Of a stretch of 64,000 nucleotides of DNA, positions 11,571 through 22,340 are shown one piece after another. The notes beneath the pieces were generated by a model that did no database searches, was not told the DNA's origin, and saw only the letters and a list, made by a program, of their open reading frames with translations. A program made the translations under genes and the position numbers. This DNA comes from Piper betle (Eukaryota > Streptophyta > Magnoliopsida > Piperales > Piperaceae). The stretch's first letter is position 1, and the number at the start of each line of letters is the position of its first letter. Where the stretch lies: NCBI GenBank assembly GCA_033002965.1, contig JAURVB010006221.1:62001-126000 (forward strand). The letters run 5' to 3'.

Positions 11571-13430
11571 ATATGATCTGTTTTAATAATAGTTGATTTT
11601 AATGTGATAAATTGTTATCAAAATTACATTTATCTTAATTTATACTAAGTTTTAATAATCATGGGAACTTAAGGTTTTAAATCAACAAGAAAACCAAACT
11701 AAATTACATGACTAAGATTCATCCATGGTCGACGAGTTTGTAAGTTCAGCAAGATGGAAAATAGCAGGGAAGCATTGCCAGGGATCCCCACATTCCCCGA
11801 TGGCCCCTCTGGGTGTTTGGTCGAAGGGTTGGCTCGCCTTGTCCCTCGCTTTGATGGGTTGATGGAGTTGCTCCGGGTTGGTGGGACTGAGTTCAAGAAC
11901 GTGACAAAGGCGGTGGCTTTCCTCTGCAACCCGGTGCTGCATCCTTTCTCTCCAACACACAACATAATTTCAAGCCCAGAAACCTAGTCCTACTGTCAGC
12001 ACAGTCCACGTTGGCGACCTCCTGGCCAGGAATCAATGGTGACAGTCGTTCCAACGTCGAAGGATGATCCTACTCTCTTCATCAATCAGTTTATGGCCGA
12101 TCTCGCATGCATGGATGCCGGTCTGAGGTAGCAAATGACAAAAATAGAGGCGTGAGCAATGCCAGTGTCACAACGGCTAGAAGGCGGCTGGGGTTGGACG
12201 GGGCAACATTGCGAAGGCAAGGCCGGGCTGGTGGGCGACGGTCAACGGCGGCTGGAGGCGATCGACAGTAGTGGCGACAATGCGTAGGTGGGTGGCTAGG
12301 GTTTGGGAAAGAGAAGTGTCGACAGGGAAGAAGAAACACTCCGGTGGCAAACTCGTAAATAAAATTTGACTCGACACTTGCTCGAGTCAAGAATAATACT
12401 AACTCATAATAAATCCTTTGAAAAAATCCAGAGGCTTGACGTGGAGGTAGAAATGGCAAAGCTTATATCTGCCTAAGTAACTAAACAACCAAATGACAAA
12501 CATTATAACATAACTCGTGTTAATATTATTATTTCTAATGATTATGGGTTACAGTTGCTAAGCTAATTAATTATTGTATGAAATCGCCATGAGTAATAAA
12601 ATTACGGTAATGATAAGCTGTTGATAATTAATCGGTGTACTATAAGTTATTACTTTATATCGGATGGTTATAAGTGATTAATGAAATAAAGATTTCACCT
12701 TTACCATATTAAATTTAATACTAGATAGATAAAGTTGATTATTTTAATAACGAGTTAGTAAGGTAGAAAAATGGGCTATTAAACTGTAATAGTGCGTTGA
12801 TCACAAGCGTTGAACCTAAATAGTTTAGGGAAAATAAATAAAGTTCGAGTCTTTATTGAGTTGAACAATTTAAAATAATTTAAATTAGTATTATCATTGA
12901 ATTAGGATAATACAAATCATTTTAAATAATTTAATAGAATGACTTAATTAATTGCTGGGTAAATATTCAGAATTTATAAAAAATTAATAAATTATTATAG
13001 GTATACCCAAGCTTTATTTAATGAATTAAGTATCTAGTACTCACTAAATTGGTATTAATAATGATAGTAATTAATGATTAAAATCGTAAGCTAAATCGTT
13101 GAGATCGTTGGTTAAGTAATTATCGTCTCAAAGGAAAATATACTAATAATAGTAATTAAATACTTGGTTATAAGTTAATAATTATTTATCATTAGTTAAG
13201 TATGAATTGTGATTTAAATAATTAATTTAAAAATGTAAAGTATGACTTAAGTGATTATGTCACATAAATGATTAATTACCTAGCTAGGCTTGTTGTAAAG
13301 GTTGAGAACTTAATGTTTAATATTGTTGAATGCTATATGCTTTATGTTATCAAGGGTTAATAAGGATATATTAAGTCATTTAGTTGCATGCATTTCTACT
13401 CGAATAAAATTACACTTATGTATAATTTTA
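11571..13430. other. Unassigned sequence with one orphan reading frame, then AT-rich DNA
   Basis: Bases 11571-12480 contain an open frame at 11754-11987 (77 codons, containing VPRFDGLMELLRVGGTEFK) followed by a stop and a further short open stretch to about 12128. I do not recognise it; it may be a decayed gene or transposon fragment. Bases 12481-13430 are AT-rich and without a visible gene. Confidence 0.4.
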
Positions 13431-13439
13431 TTTTCTCGT

Positions 13440-14230
13440 TTAGATTAGGATTGTCGGTCGCAGTTGTGAGTTCAGTTGCGAACTATCCAGGTCCGTATAA
13501 TTATTTGAAATGTTGTATTTTCCCTTTTTGGCAGCCCTGGTCAGCCTGAGCCCAGATTCGACCACCATGCACCGAGTGCAAATGGGGTCAAGGAATTGAC
13601 TCAGTCTGACATGGGGCCGCACTTTTAAATTACTTGAAAGATAAAATACCTGCCCCCATGCCGAAAGGGGTGATAGGGTGCAGTGGCGAAAAACGACTCA
13701 TTATGCACTTGTGATACCGAGAGGGTGAGTCAATGACAAATATCAGTAACTACAGGCCGTGGGCCACGTAGCGTGTGTGCACATGCATGGGATTATAGCT
13801 AGATGGGGTGGCCACCCCTCCGGCATAATTGGAGCTCAGCATAGGCTCATAACTACTAAAAGTCTCGAGAAATGATAATAGGGATTATATTGACTTGTTT
13901 CATTTAATTATGCGGCTTAGTGGTTTTATCACTAACTGCGGAATTGCCTCCACAGGTATGAGCATGGAAGGATGGGTAGAGTTGGGACAGCTGGAGGACT
14001 CTGTTATTGGACTATTATATTTTTCTAGATTGTTTGCATGACAGTGGGATTTTGGTTCGGTTCATGGGCTTGGATTATTCTGAGCATTTATTATATTATA
14101 TTTTATGTCATGGTTTTTTATATCTTGACAATTAATAGAAAATTCAATTTATGAGACACTTAGTTTCATATAGTAACACTTGGCTCGTGGCTCGGAACAG
14201 GTTGGTCGATATCACGTTAGGTTCTATTCC
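13440..14230 (+). repeat. Degenerate LTR of the Tekay-like family, opposite orientation to the copy at 2567
   Basis: Bases 13480-13990 ('tccgtataattatttgaaatgttg', 'gaccaccatgcaccgagtgc', 'cactaactgcggaattgcctcc') match the reverse complement of 3520-2880. The match weakens towards 14230, which still resembles the 'gtaacac...ggttggtcg' end. Outer edges are not defined and no coding region is attached. Confidence 0.65.
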
Positions 14231-15300
14231 TATTCCATCACCCTAAAATATAATGGCTTTTGGTTGGGTAGAATATCCTATAGAAATTCCCCAAGCCGTG
14301 AAGGTACATTTAGCTCCAGAAATGTCTAGGCCAATGTCTTACCCTTCCAAAATTGTTTAGATCAGGATACTTAAAGTCTTAGTCTGAAAGTTGGTCAGAT
14401 TCTAACCCAAAGTGTTGGATAACTCTCCTATTTTGACCAAGGCATATTTGAAGTCTCTAAGCCCGTGAACAAACCTTAGGAAAATTGGTGTGCGGCCCAG
14501 GAATACTATTCCTAGAACCTTAGCCTTGCCTTAGTGGCCCTTATTCATGGTGTTGGCCCATGGTCTAGCCCATGGAAAATTTTGTGTATGATCCTTAGGA
14601 TGTGAGGGTCCATTGTGCTAAATATTAGCCCATTTGTATACCGTTTTGCTCGTCTGAGAAATGATCTAGTTAAGCTCGTGTGATTAAACCTAAGTGTGTA
14701 ATTATCTATTAAGTGCACATGCAACCTTGAACCATAATTAAGTTACCTAATGAAGCTTAACTAGTCATTAAGTAAGATAAACAAGTTAATTAAGTATTTT
14801 AGTGTTGCATGTATGTGTTGAGGCTATACCTCGTTTTGTGTGCCAATGTGATCTGAGTACTATTTATTAATTTTAAGGGTAAGCTCGCCGAGTTAGGATG
14901 TGGAGCTCCACTCATTCTGGTTTGTAGGAATCTTCTACTCTATCTCTACTTGACTCTTTGAGTGAGGTTTTTAATGTGTTTTATACGTATGATGGTGTCG
15001 ATGGCATTTTATTAGATCTCTTCGATGTATCGAGTTTTCCCATATTTTAATAAAAACTTCAAAGCTAAGATCCCTTAAATGTTTTTGAAAGGGAGAACCA
15101 AAAACACATGATACAATTCCTTACCCAAGCCTACTATATAAAAGTATGAGGGTTTGTGATTTTATAATTGTGAGAAAAAGGACGGAGAGTAGGAATTTCC
15201 CTAATACTCCTTTACACCCTAAAGTAGTACAATGTAAGAGGATACTACGTAACACAACATATTTTTAGAATTGTTTAGCACTAACTTAACAACAGTTTCA
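14231..15300 (+). repeat. Degenerate repeat related (inverted) to the 4660-9029 element
   Basis: Bases 14880-15040, including 'cttgactctttgagtg' and 'gtgttttatacgta', match the reverse complement of 5640-5830, and weaker similarity continues to about 15290. It is therefore a diverged plus-oriented relative. No TSD or clean ends are visible. Confidence 0.55.
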
Positions 15301-15329
15301 ATGCCATCTGAATTCCATGGTTGGTGATA

Positions 15330-15470
15330 AATGGAGGATGTGATGGCATAAGTATTGTGTATGTGTAAGTTGCCATACTTGCACGTGTTGTTGCTTTATC
15401 AATGCATCGCGCAAGCACACCCATCGAACAAGTAATAAAATGATGAGTAAGAGATCGTTCCCATGAGGAT
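15330..15470 (-). repeat. Fragment of a Tat/Athila-like LTR end
   Basis: The reverse complement contains 'cctcatgggaacgatctcttac', 'attacttgttcgatgggtg' and 'gcaacaacacgtgcaag'. This wording matches the LTR-end segments at 7990-8070 and 10620-10690. Only a fragment remains. Confidence 0.5.
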
Positions 15471-15485
15471 TTGATGTTTTTAAAG

Positions 15486-15638
15486 TGTGAGAGCCCTCAA
15501 CTTAGTCCCACATCTAATACGTATTGGGTTAAGATGCAATTTATTAGTGAGAATGGTCTATACATCTTCAACTTCGGTTTACCACTTTTAAAGAGACGAC
15601 TTAGGGCTATTAGGTTGCACTTTGGGCCGGGTTGTTAA
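15486..15638 (+). repeat. Solo LTR of the TRIM-like family, opposite orientation
   Basis: About 153 bp from TGTGAGAGCCC to GGGTTGTTAATA aligns with the reverse complement of the TRIM LTRs at 10736-11570 (shared 'cccacatctaata', 'gggctattagg', 'tgcactttgggccgggt'). It is more diverged than those copies from each other, so it is probably older. Confidence 0.65.
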
Positions 15639-15654
15639 TAACGTCATCATGATG

Positions 15655-16420
15655 GCTAAATTCACTTAGTTTATAGGTAACGGATCTTGTCATGTTAATC
15701 AACAGATCTTGTCATGTTAATCAAATTACACATAGAGACAAAAAACACAACACAAGTTGTTACAAGTTCTCTTACTGAAAATTGACCTAGGCTGGATAAC
15801 TTCAACTTCACTTAGTTAATAGATAATAGATCTTGTCATGTTTAAGCAAGTTATACGTACTTGCAGTTGATATTGAAGAAAACATATTTAATTATAATGG
15901 GTTGCCACATCTTATCACAACCTATTGCCCTAACATCATTTCATTGAGGAAAACATATTTAATTATAATGGGTTGCCACATCTTATCACAACCTATTGCC
16001 CCCTAACATCATTTCACATGCCTAGCGCCAAACAAGTCTACTAGATAACTTCACTTAGTTTATAAGTAACAAATCTTGTCATGTTAATCAACAGATCTTG
16101 TCATATTAATCAAATTACATGTACAGACGGAAAACGCAACACAAGTTGTTCAAGTTCAGCACAAATTGTTACACAGTTCACTTACGGAGAATTGACCTAA
16201 GTTGTTACAAGTTCAGCCAAGTTGTTACAAGTTCTCTTACTGAAAATTGACCTAGGCTGGATAACTTCACTTAGTTAATAGCTAATAGATCTTGTCATGT
16301 TAATAAAATTACATGTCCTTGCAGTTGATATTGACAAAAACATATTTAATTGTAACGGATTGCCATATCTTATCACAACCTATTGCCTAACATCATTTCA
16401 CATGCCTATACAAACAAGTC
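15655..16420. repeat. Array of imperfect direct repeats
   Basis: 'gatcttgtcatgttaat' recurs about six times between 15685 and 16300. A unit of about 70 bp around 'catatttaattataatgggttgcc' occurs at about 15883, 15952 and 16338. 'acaagttctcttactgaaaattgacctaggctgg' occurs at 15765 and 16228. The pattern suggests nested local duplications of one larger unit, with no coding content. Confidence 0.75.
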
Positions 16421-18899
16421 TTGTTTGGTGTATTAAAGTGCTCCCTTATGTAGATATCTATGACTTTAATGCATTCTTGCAGTTAAAACTATAAACTAAT
16501 TCATTCATAGATATCAACATGTCTATCACTAGGTCTCGATCGAATATATTAATCATACAAAAGTTAACTTCTCTTTTGAAGCATTTAGTATGTGCATAAT
16601 GCAATCAACTAACAAGCATTGCAAAAGATAAAAAACAAGGTATGTGTACATATTAAATAAGATCCATCATAAAACCAAGATCACTATGTTTTTAGCCCAT
16701 TTAAGAATAGTAATACATCATGAAGTTCATCAAAGAAAACATCACAATAAGAGGAGAGAAGTTATGCAAATTTATAATGATAAGGCCCTGGCGTGGACTT
16801 CTCTTCAATAGTGATGCTTCCTTGCAACCTGACATCCACAACTTCTTCACAACAACCTTCAAATCCTCCTTCAGATTGGTAGTGTGGAGCTTGAAGGGTG
16901 GAATGTGAAGAAATAAAAGTGGGTTTTCTTTTCTAATGCCTTCTCTAATCTATTATCTCCTAAGTGATGTATATTGTCGGCTCTTCCTTCATCTTGCAAG
17001 TGAGTGAGGGTATATATAGCTGATTGGCAGTTGAGTTCTCTTGATCAGTGAAGCAGCTTCCTAGTGGCTTCCTTCCTTCAATGTGGGGTAGATATTGACT
17101 CTAGAGTGTGACTGCATTCTTGTCCCCAAGTTGTTTCTTCATGGTATGAGGAGCTGGTAGAGTTGTCCCCAAGGATTCAAATTTGAAGAACAAAACAAGG
17201 CATTGGATGAAGTTTCCTTGTAACTTCTATTTTAGCAAATGCACATGACTGATTCCTTTAATCATTGGCATTGGTTAAGCTTATTTCTTACTTGCTCCTT
17301 AAGGCATCCATTCAATGGCTTGAGATGTGGGGAATTTATGGAATAGTTCGATTTGTCCAAAAAGTGGGGAGAAATTGCAAGTGTGCAAGTGCCTTTTGTT
17401 GGTCCAAAACATGTTTAGGAGTTGTAGGTCTGGTCATACATGGGTGTGCAGAATCTTGTAGGTCTGATCATATTAGGAACTATCCAAAAAGTAGTTCATC
17501 CTAGGTTGGTAGTCGAGTAGTTCGACCCAAATCTACAAGTGTGACATTCCTTATTTGATATCCTTCAAAACATGTGATAATTCAGAATTTTCAAATATGG
17601 AATCAGGGAAAATGGCACTAGGGAATGAACATTATACCTGAAACGTGTTAAAATATTATGCTAATCTATGAAGTATCAAGCCTTCAAACTTAAACTTTGC
17701 AAGTCCCTAGCAAAATAAAATATTAGTGTCTTCATAAAATTCTTTGTAATTGTAATCAAATGATGGACACATTTTTATACAAGCAAAGAGCTATGAGCAA
17801 ATTTTTACATAAATGGTTATATCTTTCTTAAAAAGAAACCAAGTATAGATCAATAGGGAACCCTACATAATTAAGGAGATCAGTTCATCATACATCTCGA
17901 AGCCAATGAATTCTCTCCACAAAAATGAATCTTGAGACTAACAAGGATCAGTAGGATTTATTATGCTGTAATGGGTCAGGGCTAATGTTTCAAAAAAATG
18001 GGATATCAAGAAAGTAAGCAAGGACATCACTAACTCTGAATTTTCTTCAAATCATCTTTATGCTTTCCTCAAATGTACTTCCCTCGTTGTTCTTTATCAC
18101 TCCTTTTGACGGAAACAATATATATTACAACTACAACACCACCCCTAGCTAATTCACTCAAATTCAAAACTTTTCCTCCCTTCTTTTCTTTGTTTTTCAA
18201 CTCACAACTTCTTCCCTTCTTTCAGTTGTACATAGTTCTCCACTCTGATGAGCACTTTCACCCATTTAAAGAAAAATTCCTAGTTAGTCATGCTAGGTTA
18301 AGGTGAAAACAAAGATTTTTCATAATCAAATTAGGGCTATAAAATATTAGGGATACAAGCAAGAGGTTAATATAGGATAGAGATTTTGTAAAATATGATT
18401 AAAATAGGGATGGCAAATGTGGGTCCTGATGATCAATTCTCACATAAATCATTTCCTCACTTAGTCCAAAACACCCTTTGCCACGAGAATCCTAGCTTGA
18501 GATTCTAATTCCTTTTCTCCTAAACCCACAAAAATTTTGTTTTAATCTAACATGGTTATGTCATAGGTTGGATTATAACACAGTTGCATTAAAAACATAA
18601 CTCAAAGATATTTGCGTATGCAAAATTATCCTTACCATATCATTCTACGACTAGAGATTTCGAATGCCTTATTTGCTAACATCTTTTATCTAGATAACCT
18701 ATTCAATAACACACAACAACCTCCCTACCCCCCCCCTCCCCAAACTCGTGCAGAAATTGTGCCCTCACAATTAATAACACAAAAAATATAGTTATGTCAC
18801 CATGCAAACAGAGTAGTAGCAAGAATATACTATGATCATCAGGGTAGCAAGAGAGAAAGAGATTAAGAAGAGGGTAGGAGAGAGAAGTGCTCATTGGGT
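16421..18899. other. Unassigned repeat-like sequence
   Basis: Only short reading frames (60-80 codons) without recognisable motifs occur here. The position, downstream of the minus-strand gag remnant, would suit decayed LTR or UTR of that element, but I cannot show it. A poly-C tract lies near 18725. Confidence 0.4.
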
Positions 18900-19252
18900 G
18901 TATTAGCTCTCTTCACTTGAGATGTCGTTGGCCATGGTGTCAACGGTCTCTTCCTCCCAAATGTGTTGCAACCTCTTCATCTTCCTCTTCACTTTCTTCA
19001 TTAATGGGTTGTTTGGTTCATCGGGAAGTGATGCCTTGACAACTTTGGTTTTATCCACATTTTGGCAGGTGGTGCCTTGGCATTCCTCTACTTTTCTTCT
19101 TTACCTTGTTACTTTGCCTCCAAAGAACCTATAAATATGTATTCATGAATAGTTGGCATATTAGATATGTTAATTTTTGGTTCTTTCCATTTTCCATGTA
19201 TAAATATGGATTCATGATCTTTGGCTGTGTTGCACTAATTTCTTTTAGTTCC

Positions 19253-20110
19253 TCAAGTATCTCCATGCCAAGTTGGGTCCTCCATCTGTGGAGGATTAGT
19301 TGAAGACCTAGCAATGATGGCTAGCCCGGCTTTGATTCTTTCTTCACTCTTTTCCATGTCGATTCCAGATTGAGTGCACAACTTGGTAATGATTGTCGGG
19401 AACCATAACCCTTTTGTGGGTCCAAAGGAGTTGATGATGTTGTTGTGTATGATCCATCTAGCATCTACTTTCCTCTTCTTGATCATGGCATAAAGTAAGA
19501 TAGCTTGATTCAGCATGACTTGAGAGGTGTGTGTAGTTGGAATGAGTTTGCTGCAGACCAACGTGAAAAGGGGCGTCAAACTTGGCATCAATGCCCTAGA
19601 ATTAAAACCAAGGTGCTGGTTGTTCTTTCCGGTGGCCCAAATCACTTCTTTATCTGCCTAGCACAACTTCTCCAACTCTTTTGTGCCTACCCCCTTGTCC
19701 ATTAATATTGAATAATCATTTTCCTCATGGTCAAGTGCTCCAATCAGCTTGTTGATGGCTTCGTTTGTCATGGTTACCCATTTTTCTTTGACGAAAACCT
19801 TGTCTTCTGCCTTCTCTTCCAAGTTTGCATTGAACTCCCTCACCAGCAATAGTGCTCCCTCATCTTGTTTCATGCACAATTTAGTCTAACCAAGACTTGT
19901 GATAATATCCAGTATGACCTTGTTTGTTCCATAACTCTCCGGATCCAATGCCCTCTCCTTAATTGGTTGCTTCCCTTTTATTGTCTCGTCAAATTTTGTT
20001 TTTGCCTTGGCCGAGAAAAATGGGTAGTGGCAGTGTTGGTAGACAGTAGTGCTTTGGATTTCTTTGGAAGTGCTTTCCTTCTTGGGAGTGACATTGGGGT
20101 TTGGGTTTCT
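19253..20110 (-). pseudogene. Decayed plant-transposon-protein domain (PF20167-like) reading frame
   Basis: Minus-strand frames 19879-19658 and 19645-19253 carry LLVREFNANLEEK, KVFVKEKWV, LIPTTHTSQVMLNQAILLYA, ARWIIHNNI and GLWFPTIITKLCTQSG. In order these resemble the domain known as putative plant transposon protein, which accompanies gypsy-type gag regions in many plant genomes. A stop and frame change separate the pieces, and an upstream part (FDETIKGKQPIKERALDPESYG) continues to about 20110. Function of this domain is unknown. Recognition is from memory of the family. Confidence 0.65.
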
Positions 20111-21690
20111 TCATTCTCTTCTTCCACCTACTCATAAGTTGATGGTGGTAGTGTTTGTGCTGAAACCTGAGGTTTCTCTTCTATTGCCTTGTTATGGTCC
20201 TTGTCTCAATCGTTTCAACCTGTCAAGGTTATCGAGTTCTGATTTCCTCTTATTCACTTGCTTGTTTTCTTTCTTCTCCTTTTGCTTCTTCTCTTGCATT
20301 GGTTGCTTCACCTTTCCCTTTTCTGTTAGCATCAAGCCCTCAGCAAATCCTTTGCCTTTTATCTTGGTTATTGAAGGCCATTGCAAGAAAAGTTTGATCC
20401 AATGTAGAAGGAAATAATACACCTCCCTAGATCCTTCAACTTTGAGGGTAGTTTCCTTTGTAATACTGGATTTCACTCTTCATTTAGTACTACTATTTCA
20501 AATTCTTCCACCCTCTTCTTTTTGGACAAAATTTACTTCATGAACCTTGCATAACTGGGCATTTGCTCCAATACCTCAACGAAATGAATGTTGATTGTCA
20601 CTTCTTGAAAATGTTTAGAAATTATTGGAACTTCTGATTCATGCTACTCCTTTGTTGCCTCTGTGTATGAGGAAATTTGGAAACATTCTTTGTTGGCTCC
20701 AGCCGAAGGACTAGTTTCTGCACCTCTACCCATCCGTCTTTATTCTCTTCTTCCATGCCTGGGCTTCCTTCTTTTCCATTACTTGCATCCAACTTTATAT
20801 TCTTGCAGGGGTCTGACATATCTTTTCCACTTTTCAATTCTATTGCCTTGCATTCTTTTCCTTCCCCATTCTTAGTACTTGTTTATCAATTGTGAGTCTC
20901 CCAGGTGCACTGTTGTTTAGAGAGCTTGTCAATTGCCTCAATTGGTTTTCCAAGTTTTTACAGAAGCATGTTGAGTCTGCATTTGCATTGTTGGGTTTGC
21001 ATGAACTGCATAAATATTTCTTATATTGATATCTTCTTTTCAACAAGTGGTTGCATCCTATTTTGTACATGAGCTTGAAATCCTAGTAGTGCTTGGGCTT
21101 GAGCTTGAGGTTTCTATCCACCAACCTGATTTCCACTCCATCCCAAATTTGGATAGTTTCTCCAACCTGGATTATAGGTGTTGGAGTAGGGATTGTTTTG
21201 ATTTCTGTTGCAGTTGTCAATGAAGTTGGTTGTCTCAGTTTTTAGTGGGCATTACTCACGTGAATGATCATTTCCACAAAAGCATAGGAAATGACTTATT
21301 ATTCCTAGGCATGGATGAGTCTTGGTCCCCATGGTTTGTATCTATTTGCTCAATGTCGCCATCTATCATAAAAAGGCATTCAAAACAACCATTTGAATTA
21401 CTCTTGGCACACTCTTCCTTGATGCCCTATCATACATCATTTGATTATGATTGGAAGCTAGCTTCTCTATTAGCTCATATGCTTCATCATAGGTCTTTTT
21501 CATGATGGATCATCTTGCTGCAACATCAACAATGGATTTGGTTTGACTCATCAATACATTATAGAGAATGTATTGATGAGTCAAACCAAATCCATTGTTG
21601 ATGTTGCAGTAGGACGATCCATCATGAAAAAGACCTATGATGAAGCATATGAGCTAATAGAGAAGCTAGCTTCCAATCATAATCAAAAGT
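20110..21690 (-). pseudogene. Decayed Athila/Tat-type gag and pre-protease region
   Basis: Read on the minus strand, KTYDEAYELIEKLASNHNQ (about 21690-21440, duplicated in the inverted repeat), NLENQLRQLTSSLNNSAPG (about 20990), a GKEKNARQ stretch, and EVLEQMPSYARFMK followed by KLPSKLKDLG (about 20590-20430) follow the order typical of Athila/Tat gag up to the protease. Several stops and frame changes interrupt it. RT, RNase H and integrase are not found on either side. Confidence 0.75.
21442..21685. repeat. Large near-perfect inverted repeat (119-bp arms, 6-bp loop)
   Basis: The left arm 21442-21560 and the right arm 21567-21685 are reverse complements with about three mismatches, all within 'cagcaagatgatcc/cagtaggacgatcc'. 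The six-base loop is atagag. The right arm read on the plus strand and the left arm read on the minus strand both encode the same gag stretch (KKTYDEAYELIEKLASNHNQ), so a piece of the gag gene was duplicated head to head. A transcript would form a hairpin of over 100 bp. Confidence 0.95.
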
Positions 21691-22340
21691 TCGAGAATTG
21701 AGGGCTTTCCCATTGGCCTATATATAAGTCACCAATAACCTATTACCAATAACTTCTATACATGATATGGGATAAACCTAACAATTCTCCCCTCATACAT
21801 TATGTCACTCTGAATCATTTCCCTTCACCACATGCAAGGCCCACATGTTATAGTGAAGTTTCAGAATACTCCAATTTGGGCTAGCCTACCCGAATTATCT
21901 CCCTCTCACTACATAGTGAAGTTCCATGAGACTCCAATTCGGACTGGCCTGAGGCAACAATAAGCCAACCAGGCTCTGATACCACTTTTTGGGTTCGAAG
22001 GGCCCAACAATTATGAACGGAGAAATTCAGTGGATCAGAAGTGATTGCATCGTGAGTTATAATTAACATATATGGAGATCTCCCCTTAGTCCTTTCCAAT
22101 ATTTGATTGTGAAGAAGAGACGAGTAATGAAGATCACTACAGACTGTTCATCTCCATTCCACGGCCGATGTGTAAAATGTGTGCCGTCTATCTCTCTTCT
22201 TCAATGCATCCATAGTTTCCACTCTGCAGGTCAACACCACTTATGAAGAAAGAGCTCTCGTTATCAAAATTCAATCCGAAGATAGCTTCGGTGAATTTTC
22301 AATGCCAAATTGGCATTCATTAATATGATAATCCAATTAC
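21690..22340 (-). repeat. Retroelement leader/LTR remnant with PBS-like site
   Basis: Near 21970-21986 the minus strand reads GGTATCAGAGCCTGG, a tRNA-Met-type primer-binding site, followed by wording typical of a retrotransposon leader. LTR edges cannot be set. It is probably the 5' side of the decayed minus-strand element at 18.9-21.7 kb, but the link is inferred from orientation only. Confidence 0.45.

Noticed and set aside
12091..12459. 122-codon minus-strand ORF
   Set aside because: Low-complexity Pro/Arg/His-rich translation of GC-rich repeat DNA without motif. Treated as chance.
20049..20417. Plus-strand ORFs of Phe/Leu-rich composition around 20.0-20.9 kb
   Set aside because: They are antisense shadows of the minus-strand gag and transposon-protein remnant.
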